Positions 8,098 to 17,181 of a stretch of DNA of 64,000 nt are shown one piece after another. How positions within the stretch are numbered: the stretch's first letter is position 1; the number at the start of each line of letters is the position of its first letter. The stretch lies in NCBI GenBank assembly GCA_947503005.1, contig CANNCA010000001.1, forward strand, positions 620,001 to 684,000. The letters run 5' to 3'. The position numbers and the translations under genes were made by a program. The notes beneath the pieces were generated by a model. The model did no database searches. It was not told the origin of the DNA and worked only from the letters and a program-made list of their open reading frames with translations. This stretch comes from an uncultured Flavobacteriaceae bacterium (GTDB lineage: Bacteria; Bacteroidota; Bacteroidia; Flavobacteriales; Flavobacteriaceae).

Positions 8098-9858
8098 TTG
8101 AACGCCACTGAAAAACAAGATTATTTTCAAATCGAAATATCGGGAGATTCGAAAAACATGGCACTTTCTAAACTAGGAAGTACTGATTTTTGTGAAATTT
8201 ACGAATTGGATTTTACTAGTCCCGAGGCGTTGAAGCCAGATCCCATTACCTTGAAATGGAAAATGCCCGCCTTGAATGTGGCCGGTATCTGGAAACCAAC
8301 CAACGATTTTTCAAAACGTATTCAAGCTGATTGGGAATTAAAGCCAATGGAATCACGAATTTCAATTGATGCTCCGGTCATTGCTATATTCGGGCATGAT
8401 GATAGTAATGTCTTGACTTTTGCCTGTAGTGATGCAATACATACATTAAAATTAGATGCAGTTTTACGTGAAGAGGATAATTTTCTCTATTGTTCTATAG
8501 AACTTTTTTCAGAAGTTGAACAGCCAATTTCAAATTATAAAATCCAGTTGCGACTAGACTTTAAGAATTCACACTTCTCGGAATGCCTTAAAAGCGTTTC
8601 GAAATGGTGGGAAACCTTCAATGATTTAAAACCGACTATCGTACCTACAATTGCCAAACAGCCCATTTATTCTACCTGGTATCAGTTTCATCAAAGTTTA
8701 GATGAGGCTGTGCTTTTAAAAGAGTGTGCATTGGCAAGCGAAATGGGGTATAAGGCGATTATCCTAGATGATGGCTGGCAGACAAAAGATTCAAATCGGG
8801 GGTATGATTTTACAGGTGATTGGCAGCCCGATCGTATTCCTGAAATGGGGGCTTTTGTTGAAAAGTTACATGGGTTAGGTATGAAAGTGGCGCTTTGGTA
8901 TTCCGTTCCATTTTGTGGGAAAAAATCAAGAGCCTATCAGAAATTTAAGGGAAAATTCCTGACAGAAGACCACCGATGGGCACCTGTTTTCGATCCGCGC
9001 TATCCTGAAGTGCGAGAACATTTGACAGGTTTATATATTAGTGCTTTGAAAGATTGGAATCTCGATGGTTTCAAACTAGACTTTATCGACGACTTCCATC
9101 GCTATGATGATACGCCCATGGGTGCAAAAGATGGGCGCGATTATGCCTCCATCAATGAGGCGGTCGATAGATTATTAAGTGACGTTATATTAAACCTACA
9201 GCAGATCAAACCTGATGTCTTTGTAGAGTTTCGTCAAAAATATACAGGCCCGGCTATGCGTAAATATGGTAATATGTTCCGGGCCTTCGATTGCCCAGGT
9301 GATGCTGCGATGAACCGAATTCGAATCGCCGATTTGAGAATGTATTGTGGTAATACGGCGGTACATGCCGATATGATTACATGGCATTCAGATGAACCTG
9401 TTGAAGTGGCTGCTTTGCAATTGGTCAATATTATGTTCGGGGTGCCACAGTTATCGGTAAAGTTGCAAGATTGTCGTGAAGACGAATTGAACATGATACG
9501 TTTTTATACGCAGTACTGGAATGAACATGTCAATATACTGATGGAGGGTAATTTCAAACCCTCAAGACCCTTGGCAAATTACCCGATTCAAAAAGTCGTA
9601 GCAGCTAATTTTACAATTATTGGAGTTCATGATGACTATGTGGTCTCCTTGGATGAGGCCACCGAAAACATACATTTTTTAAATGCCCAACTGGCAACGG
9701 AAATCGTGATTAAATCTTCAGAAGATTTTGGAAGTTTTAAAGCAGTAGTTTACGATTGTCAAGGAAAAGTAGTTATGGAAAAATTTATTACACTTTTTAA
9801 AGGGGCCACGTTAATCGAAGTTCCACCTTGCGGAATGGTGCAATTAAAAAAAGAATGA
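8098..9858 (+). CDS. GH36-type alpha-galactosidase
   Basis: The product is about 586 residues with no signal peptide, so probably cytoplasmic. The (beta/alpha)8 core starts near residue 190 (STWYQFH) and includes ILDDGWQ at 222-228, MKVALWYS, and the nucleophile region DGFKLDF with D328 as the likely nucleophile. The RAFDCPGD segment near 395-402 holds the candidate acid/base aspartate. These are GH36/GH27 clan D features; an N-terminal beta-sandwich of about 170 residues also fits GH36. The best start is TTG at 8098, since the next ATG is 21 codons in. Its stop overlaps the following acetyltransferase start, and a Na+ symporter comes next, so the substrate is probably an imported alpha-galactoside. 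Confidence 0.82.
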   Translation: MNATEKQDYFQIEISGDSKNMALSKLGSTDFCEIYELDFTSPEALKPDPITLKWKMPALNVAGIWKPTNDFSKRIQADWELKPMESRISIDAPVIAIFGHDDSNVLTFACSDAIHTLKLDAVLREEDNFLYCSIELFSEVEQPISNYKIQLRLDFKNSHFSECLKSVSKWWETFNDLKPTIVPTIAKQPIYSTWYQFHQSLDEAVLLKECALASEMGYKAIILDDGWQTKDSNRGYDFTGDWQPDRIPEMGAFVEKLHGLGMKVALWYSVPFCGKKSRAYQKFKGKFLTEDHRWAPVFDPRYPEVREHLTGLYISALKDWNLDGFKLDFIDDFHRYDDTPMGAKDGRDYASINEAVDRLLSDVILNLQQIKPDVFVEFRQKYTGPAMRKYGNMFRAFDCPGDAAMNRIRIADLRMYCGNTAVHADMITWHSDEPVEVAALQLVNIMFGVPQLSVKLQDCREDELNMIRFYTQYWNEHVNILMEGNFKPSRPLANYPIQKVVAANFTIIGVHDDYVVSLDEATENIHFLNAQLATEIVIKSSEDFGSFKAVVYDCQGKVVMEKFITLFKGATLIEVPPCGMVQLKKE

Positions 9859-10418
9859 TGACGGAAAAGGAAAAGATGATCAAGGGTCTTCACTACGACC
9901 CACTGGATAAAGAACTTATTGCTGGAAGGCTGAACGCTCGGCGGCTGGTCAGGGAAATTTCTGAAATTCCCATGAATAAAGAAAGACAACGCAGACATCT
10001 ATTCAAAGAACTTTTGGGAAAGACAGAAGGACGATTTTATATCGAAAATCCATTTATCTGTGATTATGGATATAATATTCATTGGGGCGAAAATTCATAT
10101 GCCAACTTCGGATGTATAATCTTGGATGCCGCTCCCGTTCATATTGGCAAAAATGTGATGATGGCGCCCCGTGTGCAAATTTTGACGGCCACCCATCCGT
10201 TGGAATATAAGGCTCGTAATTCCGGAACCGAATTTGCGAAACCAATCCACATCGGAGATAACGTTTGGATAGGAGGAGGAGTAATCATCAATCCAGGTGT
10301 CACCATTGGTAATAATTCGGTCATCGGTTCAGGTAGTGTTGTTGTAAAAGACATTCCCGAAAATGTTGTTGCCGCTGGAAATCCATGCAGAGTTTTGAAA
10401 AAAATCGATAATTCGTAG
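9855..10418 (+). CDS. sugar O-acetyltransferase (maltose/galactoside type, left-handed beta-helix)
   Basis: This is a hexapeptide-repeat acetyltransferase of about 187 residues. The N-terminal cap (KMIKGLHYDPLDKELIAGR) is typical of maltose acetyltransferase (Maa) and LacA. It is followed by beta-helix coils such as IHIGDNVWIGGGVIINPGVTIG, with the catalytic histidine probably in TATHPLEY. It would transfer acetyl from acetyl-CoA to a sugar hydroxyl. Two adjacent ATGs (9855 and 9858) overlap the TGA of the upstream galactosidase in the string ATGATGA, which indicates translational coupling. The link to galactoside use is inferred from this coupling and the downstream symporter. Confidence 0.9.
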   Translation: MMTEKEKMIKGLHYDPLDKELIAGRLNARRLVREISEIPMNKERQRRHLFKELLGKTEGRFYIENPFICDYGYNIHWGENSYANFGCIILDAAPVHIGKNVMMAPRVQILTATHPLEYKARNSGTEFAKPIHIGDNVWIGGGVIINPGVTIGNNSVIGSGSVVVKDIPENVVAAGNPCRVLKKIDNS

Positions 10419-10448
10419 AGTAAAAACCACAAACTAAAAACTTTTTTT

Positions 10449-12101
10449 ATGCTATCTATTCTATCTTTTGTAGGCTTCACACTTTTAGTAGCCGTCATTG
10501 CCTGGTATTCCACAAGAAAGACCAATGAAAATACGGCCGACGGTTATTACCTGGGTGGCAGAAGTCTTGGAGCTATTACCATTGCTGGTTCTTTGCTTTT
10601 GACAAATCTATCGGCAGAGCAGATCGTAGGGTTAAATGGACAGTCTTTTACTGAAGGTATACTGGTTATGGCTTGGGAAACTTTGGCGGCAATCGCTTTG
10701 ATAATAACCGCTATTTGGTTTTTGCCCAAGTATATGAAAAAGGGTATTACCACAATTCCTGAATTTATAGAAGGTCGTTTTGACGAAAATACCAAAGCAA
10801 TCTTATCGGTATTGTTTTTGATCGCATTTGGCATCGTTTTGTTGCCAACTATTTTGTACGCTGGATCTAAAGCATTTATCACCATGTTTCAATTGCCTGA
10901 ACTGTTGAACGTTTCTGAAACAACTGCCTATTGGATCTGTGTTTGGGGTATTGGTGTAATAGGAATTATTTATGCGATTTACGGCGGTTTGAAAGCAGTT
11001 GCAGTGTCCGATCTTGTCAATGCTATCGGATTATTGATAGGCGGGTTGTTAATTCCCTATTTTGGATTGACAATGATTAGTAATGATAACAGCATAGCGG
11101 GCGGGCTGGCAAAATTATGGACAGAAAATCAAGATAAATTCGATGTTACGGGAGATGTTACTTCTTCCATACCCGTTGGTACAATTTTTACGGGAATGAT
11201 GATAGCACAAGTTTATTATTGGGGAACCAATCAATCGATTTTACAACGGGTATTCGGCGCAAAAAGTTTAAAAGAGGGCCAAAAAGGGGTCATGTTGGCT
11301 GCTTTGGTAAAATTCCTGATTCCTATAATTGTGGTGCTCCCGGGAATAATTGCGTACAATATGTTCGGATCGGAATTAAACGATGCAGATGCCGCGTATC
11401 CTGAATTGGTAAGAAGGGTGCTACCAGGTAGTCTTTTGGGCTTTTTTGCGGCGGTATTGTTCGGTGCCATTTTAAGTTCGTTCAATAGCCTTTTGAACAG
11501 TAGTGCGACCTTGTTCGGCTTTGATTTATATCGAAAATTCTTCAACAAGCAGGCTACAGAAATACAGACCGTTAAAGCGGGAAAGCGATTTGGTTTGGGC
11601 CTGGCAGTTATTTCTATGACCATTGCACCATTTATCAGATATGCACCAGACGGACTCTTTTCCTACATTCAGCAGGCTTTGGGAAGTTTGAGTGTTCCGA
11701 TACTTGCGGTCGTGCTTATGGGGATTTTGACTAAAAAAGTACCGGCTATTGGAGCTAAGATTGTGCTTATAGGGGGCGTAGTAATGTATTTGATCAGTTT
11801 GCTGGGTCTTGGTCCTGCCATGGTGAATTCCGCACTTGAAAATGCTAGGGTCAATGGAATCACTGATGCCTTTCAATTGGATATAATTAAAGCCGAAGCA
11901 TATCCACATTACCTGCATATCATGGGTATTCTGTTTGTAGTCAATATTGCGATAATGCTAATAGTTGGTGCAGTTCGTCCGAAAATGGATGAATATATTC
12001 CTCAAGAGACCGACCTCATCGATACAACACCTTGGAAGTATGCGTTAGTAGCAGGAATTATAATAGCGGCAATGGTACTCAGTACGTATTTGATTTTCTA
12101 A
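10449..12101 (+). CDS. sodium/solute symporter (SSS family, SGLT-like)
   Basis: This 550-residue integral membrane protein has about 14 hydrophobic segments. The N-terminal GGRSLGAITIAGSLLLTNLS and the QIVGLNGQSF region are typical of the SGLT/YidK branch of the SSS family, in which TM1 and TM8 hold the sodium site. It follows the acetyltransferase by 30 bases on the same strand and completes a GH36, acetyltransferase, transporter operon. It probably imports galactose or an oligogalactoside with Na+, as expected for a marine bacterium. The family is certain; the substrate is inferred. It converges on the PAP2 phosphatase gene with only 13 bases between stops and no clear terminator. Confidence 0.92.
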   Translation: MLSILSFVGFTLLVAVIAWYSTRKTNENTADGYYLGGRSLGAITIAGSLLLTNLSAEQIVGLNGQSFTEGILVMAWETLAAIALIITAIWFLPKYMKKGITTIPEFIEGRFDENTKAILSVLFLIAFGIVLLPTILYAGSKAFITMFQLPELLNVSETTAYWICVWGIGVIGIIYAIYGGLKAVAVSDLVNAIGLLIGGLLIPYFGLTMISNDNSIAGGLAKLWTENQDKFDVTGDVTSSIPVGTIFTGMMIAQVYYWGTNQSILQRVFGAKSLKEGQKGVMLAALVKFLIPIIVVLPGIIAYNMFGSELNDADAAYPELVRRVLPGSLLGFFAAVLFGAILSSFNSLLNSSATLFGFDLYRKFFNKQATEIQTVKAGKRFGLGLAVISMTIAPFIRYAPDGLFSYIQQALGSLSVPILAVVLMGILTKKVPAIGAKIVLIGGVVMYLISLLGLGPAMVNSALENARVNGITDAFQLDIIKAEAYPHYLHIMGILFVVNIAIMLIVGAVRPKMDEYIPQETDLIDTTPWKYALVAGIIIAAMVLSTYLIF

Positions 12102-12114
12102 AGGAAAATAGAAC

Positions 12115-12951
12115 TTAAAATTCCAATTTTAGACCAACCGTTCCTGGACCAAAATTGAGGTTCCAACTTATTTTCTTGTTCGAAGCATTATACTTCTCAT
12201 TATATTTTTTGTCGAGATAGCGGTCAATGGATTCTACTGTGAAGATACTGATGACAACACTAAGTACCACATCTGAAAGCCAATGTTTGCCCTCCCATAA
12301 CCTCGAAACAGCAGGTATGGCACCCAAAGTATAAATGCCACTTTTAACCCAGAGGTTTTTGAATTGTTTGGCTATGGCATGGGCGTTGGTCATGGCTAAA
12401 ATTGCATGACCCGAAGGAAAGGAATGAAAGTTCTTGTCTCCCGACCAGAGAGGGTTAAAAGTATCCTTCGATAACCCCGACAATGGCCTTGCCCTACCAA
12501 ATGCCGATTTCATGATTTGCTGTAAAAGGCCTGCCGTAGAAGCCGAAGAAATCAAAAGCACTCCCGTACGCCTTAGTTTTTCGTTTTTCGCGATTAAGCC
12601 TACTGCGTAAACTCCGCCCGTAATCATGTAATTGTTTGCAGGACTACCGTACTCAAATCCGTAATCACGTATTACTTTTGGTACGTTTTCTTTAATACCA
12701 CTAGCATAATCGTATACTGGATCGTCAAAAAGATAAGCCACTCCGGTTCCTAGAACCGTAACTCCAAAATCACCCCATTGGTCGCCTTTCCAATGTAAGG
12801 GTCTTGAATAGGCATGACCCATTCCTAAAAAAACATTGCCCATGTCATATTTGAACATATTCCATCGACTTTCAGGTGGGTCGTTTGAAATATTCTGGCC
12901 ATTTAAATTATGGAGGGATGCAATAAACAGAATTAATAAAATCTTTTTCAT
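12115..12951 (-). CDS. PAP2-family phosphatase, exported
   Basis: The 278-residue protein has a signal peptide (to about residue 18, NLNGQ) and all three PAP2 motifs: K148-x6-RP ending at 155-156 (KSAFGRARP), PSGH at 179-182, and SR-x5-H-x3-D at 216-227 (H223 nucleophile, D227 support). It probably dephosphorylates a lipid phosphate such as undecaprenyl or phosphatidylglycerol phosphate at the periplasmic face. The C-terminal NLNFGPGTVGLKLEF looks like an outer-membrane beta-strand ending, so a beta-barrel link is possible. It lies 79 bases downstream of the nucleoside hydrolase gene on the same strand. Confidence 0.9.
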   Translation of the reverse strand: MKKILLILFIASLHNLNGQNISNDPPESRWNMFKYDMGNVFLGMGHAYSRPLHWKGDQWGDFGVTVLGTGVAYLFDDPVYDYASGIKENVPKVIRDYGFEYGSPANNYMITGGVYAVGLIAKNEKLRRTGVLLISSASTAGLLQQIMKSAFGRARPLSGLSKDTFNPLWSGDKNFHSFPSGHAILAMTNAHAIAKQFKNLWVKSGIYTLGAIPAVSRLWEGKHWLSDVVLSVVISIFTVESIDRYLDKKYNEKYNASNKKISWNLNFGPGTVGLKLEF

Positions 12952-13030
12952 AGGATTCCGAAATTACCTTTTCTACTTTAAGACGCTTTGCTGCATTCGA
13001 CGAAAAAGTGATGCAAAACAAAAAGACCAA

Positions 13031-14074
13031 TTATTTTGAACTTGAAACAAGTTGAGGGTTCTCAATGGACTCATAGAAATCAGCAAGAATCTTCTCTCTA
13101 TTGAAATTCTCCCAAATTAAAATTTGCCGTTCATTTTCAGGTCGTTCTACCCAAGAATTATCTATTAAAATGGGAGCGGAAATGCTTTTGGTTTCCGCCC
13201 AATTTGGATTCTTCAATACGGCCAAGGCTACCATGTCAAATAAGGGTCGTGACTTTGTTTCGTTCGATTCGATATGCGCTTCATCAAAAATATGGGTGAA
13301 TAGATTAACCGAATAATCACCGAAAGTTTCAAAGGTTCCACCGTGCCTTCCTGTAATCGGTTCGGAAGCTTTAGGGCCTAGTCCAGTCATTTTTTGGGTG
13401 ATTTCATCTTGTGTTACGGCAACAGCGTCTGTGCCTGAGGGTTTTCCATAACGAACAGTGACCATTTCAAAAGGTATTTTACTATTCAAAACATAATTCA
13501 TCGCGATGGTGTCATTGTCTTGATTGTACTCGCCTGGTGCTGGGTAATTACTCCCCAGCCACACTATTTTAGTACGTTCTGCAAATGAAGGGTCTTTTTT
13601 TAAAGCTAAAGCTATATTGGTTAACTTACCTACAGCTACAATGATTACAGAATCCTTTTTTGTCTCTTCTAACATAAAATCCACTCCATCTTTTCCGTCA
13701 AAGTCGGCCGGATTGAAATTTTCGGTAATTTCCTTCAAATTGCCCTCTGCCCCATTCAGTAAGGGAAGTGAATCTTTTAGATTACACAACTGCATAACGC
13801 GTTCGGCTTCATCATAATGACCTTGTATACCTTTGCCGTTGATGGTGGCATTGACCGTTATTCCCTTAACATCGAAGACGTCGCCGTTTAATAACATATA
13901 TGCCAATGCATGTTGGTCGTCCAATTCATTATTGGCATCGGTATCGAAAATCAGTTTTGTTTTAGAAATCGACTTTTGGATGGTTTTTTCGGAAACTTCC
14001 TTACTTTCAGTTTCCTTAACTTCTTTACAAGAGAACAAGACGCTAGTTGATAGTAATAAGATCAATAATCTCAT
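13031..14074 (-). CDS. inosine/uridine-preferring nucleoside hydrolase, lipoprotein
   Basis: I start at MRLLILLLSTSVLFSCK, which gives a lipoprotein signal with Cys16; a longer reading of 20 extra codons destroys it. The hallmark calcium-binding motif DTDANNELDD at 44-53 identifies the IUNH fold. Members cleave the N-glycosidic bond of nucleosides to give ribose and base. An envelope-anchored enzyme would supply ribose and bases from extracellular nucleosides, and a ribokinase and sugar transporter lie elsewhere in the window (33143-35048). The gene is 56 bases after the HDAC-like gene and may belong to the metG-tex-HDAC run. Confidence 0.88.
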   Translation of the reverse strand: MRLLILLLSTSVLFSCKEVKETESKEVSEKTIQKSISKTKLIFDTDANNELDDQHALAYMLLNGDVFDVKGITVNATINGKGIQGHYDEAERVMQLCNLKDSLPLLNGAEGNLKEITENFNPADFDGKDGVDFMLEETKKDSVIIVAVGKLTNIALALKKDPSFAERTKIVWLGSNYPAPGEYNQDNDTIAMNYVLNSKIPFEMVTVRYGKPSGTDAVAVTQDEITQKMTGLGPKASEPITGRHGGTFETFGDYSVNLFTHIFDEAHIESNETKSRPLFDMVALAVLKNPNWAETKSISAPILIDNSWVERPENERQILIWENFNREKILADFYESIENPQLVSSSK

Positions 14075-14130
14075 GATGATATATTTTTTACGGTTATCTC
14101 TTTGGCTGAAAAATACAAAAAAAGTTCCGC

Positions 14131-15033
14131 TCAAAAGAAAATTTCCTGAGCCAGACGAAAAGTGTTTGCATGGGCGTCAACGATTGTTTTGATGTCTGGC
14201 GAATAGCCACCACCCATACTACTTTGCACGGGTATTTTAAGTTTATGACAAGTATTTAGAACAAATTCGTCACGTTGTTTACAGCCTTGAACGGTCATGC
14301 TAAGAGTTCCTAATTTGTCTGTAGCAATAACATCTACTCCGCTTAGGTAAAAAATAAAATCAGGTTTTTCCTGATGAATCAATTTAGGAAGCGTTTTCTT
14401 TAAGATGGACAAATAGGCCGCATCCTCCGTGCCTTTTTCCAAAGGAATATCTAAATCGGAAACTTCTTTTTTAAAGGGATAATTGTTAGCGCCATGCATC
14501 GAAAATGTAAAAACAGAAGTATCTTTTTGAAATATTTCTGCGGTGCCATTCCCTTGATGTACATCTAAGTCCACAATTAATATTTTTTTAGCCAACCCTT
14601 TTGCTTGCAAGTAACGCGCTCCGATGGCTTGGTCGTTCAACATACAGAATGCTTCCCCACGGTTCGTGTAGGCATGATGGGTACCGCCAGCGATATTCAT
14701 AGCGATTCCGTTTTCGAGGGCGAATAAACATCCTTGGATAGTTCCATCGGCTATAATTCTTTCGCGTTCCACCAAAACTTCAGAAAGTGGAAAACCTATT
14801 TTCCGGGCTTCCTTAGGCAGAATTTTGATGTTTAGTAGATCATAAAAGTATTCCGGGTCATGAACCGCAACGATATATTTGTCGTTCGGAATCTTAGGTT
14901 CAAAGAAGTTTTCAGGCGCGCAGGTGCCTTCGTGTAGTAACTGCTTCGGCAACAACTCATATTTCAGCATCGGAAAGCGGTGTCCTTCGGGTAAAGGGTG
15001 ATTGTAGATGGGGTGGTTGGCTATTTTGAGCAT
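14131..15033 (-). CDS. histone deacetylase superfamily protein (AcuC-like)
   Basis: This 300-residue cytoplasmic protein of the HDAC/acetoin-utilisation fold has the paired catalytic histidines H119-H120 (GGTHHAY), zinc ligands D157 and H159 (DLDVHQGN) and D234 (SGVDV), and the transition-state tyrosine Y277 (GGGYS). It should hydrolyse an acetyl-amide, either on a polyamine or similar small molecule or on acetyl-lysine in proteins such as acetyl-CoA synthetase. It starts 9 bases after the tex stop, so it is part of the metG-tex operon. The length is typical of the bacterial family. The substrate is unknown. Confidence 0.9.
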   Translation of the reverse strand: MLKIANHPIYNHPLPEGHRFPMLKYELLPKQLLHEGTCAPENFFEPKIPNDKYIVAVHDPEYFYDLLNIKILPKEARKIGFPLSEVLVERERIIADGTIQGCLFALENGIAMNIAGGTHHAYTNRGEAFCMLNDQAIGARYLQAKGLAKKILIVDLDVHQGNGTAEIFQKDTSVFTFSMHGANNYPFKKEVSDLDIPLEKGTEDAAYLSILKKTLPKLIHQEKPDFIFYLSGVDVIATDKLGTLSMTVQGCKQRDEFVLNTCHKLKIPVQSSMGGGYSPDIKTIVDAHANTFRLAQEIFF

Positions 15034-15042
15034 AATCGAATC

Positions 15043-17169
15043 TTATGCTTTATGAAGTGCCAACTGAATACGTTTACGAGGAATATCTACCGACAATACC
15101 TTTACAATTAGCTGCTGCTGCAGACTAACATGGGCATTCACGTCTTTTACAAAAGAGTCTGATAAGTTCGAAACATGAATGAGTCCGCTTTCTTTGATGC
15201 CGATATCCACAAAACAGCCAAAATTGGTGATGTTGTTAACGATACCGGGTAGCAATTGTCCGTCATGTAGATCGTTAATTGATTTTATATTTTGATCAAA
15301 AGTGAAGACTTTGGCTTTTTCGCGAGTGTCCAAACCTGGTTTTTCCAATTCTTGAACAATATCTTTTAGGGTTGGAATTCCAATAGCATCGGTACAGTAA
15401 GAATTCAAGTCAATGTTTTCTAAAACTACTTTGTTTCCTATCAAGTCAGAAACGGCCAGTTTTTTATCCTTGGCCATTTTCTCAACGATACTGTAACTTT
15501 CAGGGTGAACGGCGGAATCGTCTAATGGGTTTTTCGCTTCTTTTATCCGTAAAAAGGCGGCACCTTGCTCAAAGGCTTTTCCTCCTAAACGCGGTACTTT
15601 TTTAATTTCGTCTCTACTGGAAAAACTTCCAATTTCATTTCTATGGCTGACGATATTTTCGGCCAACTTTGGTCCGATACCCGAAACGTAACTTAGTAAG
15701 GGTACACTCGCCGTATTGATATTTACCCCGACGGAATTAACGCAGCTTTCAACTACCGTATCCAAGGAGGATTTTAATTTGGTTTGATCTACATCATGCT
15801 GGTATTGACCCACTCCAATGGACTTTGGGTCTATTTTGACGAGTTCTGCAAGCGGGTCAGCTAAACGCCTTCCTATTGAAACGGAGCCTCTAACCGTTAC
15901 ATCATAATTAGGGAATTCATCTCTGGCGATTTTTGATGCGGAATATATAGATGCACCTGCTTCACTTACCACATACACTTCGATGGCATTTTTAAAATGA
16001 ATGCGTTTTACCAAACGTTCGGTTTCTCTTGAGGCAGTACCATTGCCGATGGCAATCGCCTCAATTTTATAAGCATCACATAACGAGCTTATTTTTTTAA
16101 TTGCCTCAGTACTTTTGTTCTGCGGAGCATGTGGATAGATGGTTTCGTTATGCAATAAACTACCTTGAGCACTTAAACAAACTAGCTTACATCCCGTTCG
16201 AAAGCCAGGGTCAATGGCCAAGATTCTTTTTTCGCCTAGCGGAGCGCCTAGCAATAATTGCTTGAGGTTTTTTGAGAAGACCTTAATGGCTTCATTATCC
16301 GCTTTTTCTTTGGCCAACTTTAGTCTTTCGTTGGATAAGGACGGGAAGAGTAATCGCTTGTACGCATCTTCTAGGGCCAATCGAACATGTGGTGTGCATG
16401 AATTGTTCGATTTGATAATTCGCTCTTTGATCTTGGTTAAAAGAAAGGTGTCATCGATTTCAATCTTTACACGAATAAACCCTTCATTTTCTGCACGTAG
16501 TATCGCCAGCAGCCGATGCGACGGGCATCGCCTTAAAGCTTCACTCCAATCAAAATAGTCCCTAAATTTTTGGGCCTTTTCATCATCCTTTTTTGCATTG
16601 ATAACCTTTGTGTTAAGTACCGCAGACCGTTCCAATTGATTTCGAACCTGGTTTCGGATAGAGACGCGTTCGCTCAGCCATTCCGCAATGATATGGCGCG
16701 CACCTTCCAAGGCTTCATCATTATTTTTAATTCCTGCGTTTAGGTATCGTGAGCTTACCGATTCGATGTCTGCATGGTTTTGGGCCATGATGATTTTAGC
16801 CAGCGGTTCTAATCCGTTTTTTCGGGCGGTCTCCGCTTTAGTTTTTCTTTTTTTCTTGAAGGGGAGATAAAGGTCTTCTAAAACAATCAAATCTTCCGAA
16901 CCTTGAATTTTTTCGCGAAGATCATTTGTCAGGGCATCTTGTTCTGCTATGGATTTTATGATGGAAGCCTTTCTTTTTTCCAACACTTCGAAACTTTCTT
17001 TGTATTGAACGATGGAAGCAACTTGAACTTCATCCAAATTGCCGGTTTTTTCTTTTCGATAACGAGAAATAAATGGAACTGTACAGTCTTCATTGAGGAG
17101 TTCGACCGTGTTTTTAATACTCTTTTCAGGGAGTTGGGTGTGTTTAGTAATATACGAGTGTAGATTCAT
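15043..17169 (-). CDS. tex: Tex family RNA-binding transcription accessory protein
   Basis: The 708-residue protein shows the Tex order: N-terminal helical part, YqgF-like RNase H fold (ILAIDPGFRTGCKL at about 320), helix-hairpin-helix pair (LLSYVSGIGPKLAENIV and IKKVPRLGGKAFEQGAAFL), and a C-terminal S1 domain (GIVNNITNFGCFVDIGIKESGLIH). Tex binds nucleic acids and affects transcription or RNA turnover; its exact role is unsettled. The S1 domain is slightly short but complete. It begins 12 bases after metG and is followed 9 bases later by the HDAC-like gene, which indicates co-transcription. Confidence 0.95.
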   Translation of the reverse strand: MNLHSYITKHTQLPEKSIKNTVELLNEDCTVPFISRYRKEKTGNLDEVQVASIVQYKESFEVLEKRKASIIKSIAEQDALTNDLREKIQGSEDLIVLEDLYLPFKKKRKTKAETARKNGLEPLAKIIMAQNHADIESVSSRYLNAGIKNNDEALEGARHIIAEWLSERVSIRNQVRNQLERSAVLNTKVINAKKDDEKAQKFRDYFDWSEALRRCPSHRLLAILRAENEGFIRVKIEIDDTFLLTKIKERIIKSNNSCTPHVRLALEDAYKRLLFPSLSNERLKLAKEKADNEAIKVFSKNLKQLLLGAPLGEKRILAIDPGFRTGCKLVCLSAQGSLLHNETIYPHAPQNKSTEAIKKISSLCDAYKIEAIAIGNGTASRETERLVKRIHFKNAIEVYVVSEAGASIYSASKIARDEFPNYDVTVRGSVSIGRRLADPLAELVKIDPKSIGVGQYQHDVDQTKLKSSLDTVVESCVNSVGVNINTASVPLLSYVSGIGPKLAENIVSHRNEIGSFSSRDEIKKVPRLGGKAFEQGAAFLRIKEAKNPLDDSAVHPESYSIVEKMAKDKKLAVSDLIGNKVVLENIDLNSYCTDAIGIPTLKDIVQELEKPGLDTREKAKVFTFDQNIKSINDLHDGQLLPGIVNNITNFGCFVDIGIKESGLIHVSNLSDSFVKDVNAHVSLQQQLIVKVLSVDIPRKRIQLALHKA

Positions 17170-17181
17170 ACGGGAATTTTG

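Noticed and set aside
11219-11404. Small open frames within the symporter gene and similar frames inside other large genes
   Set aside because: They lie wholly inside well-supported genes in other frames and have no domain, promoter or signal peptide of their own.
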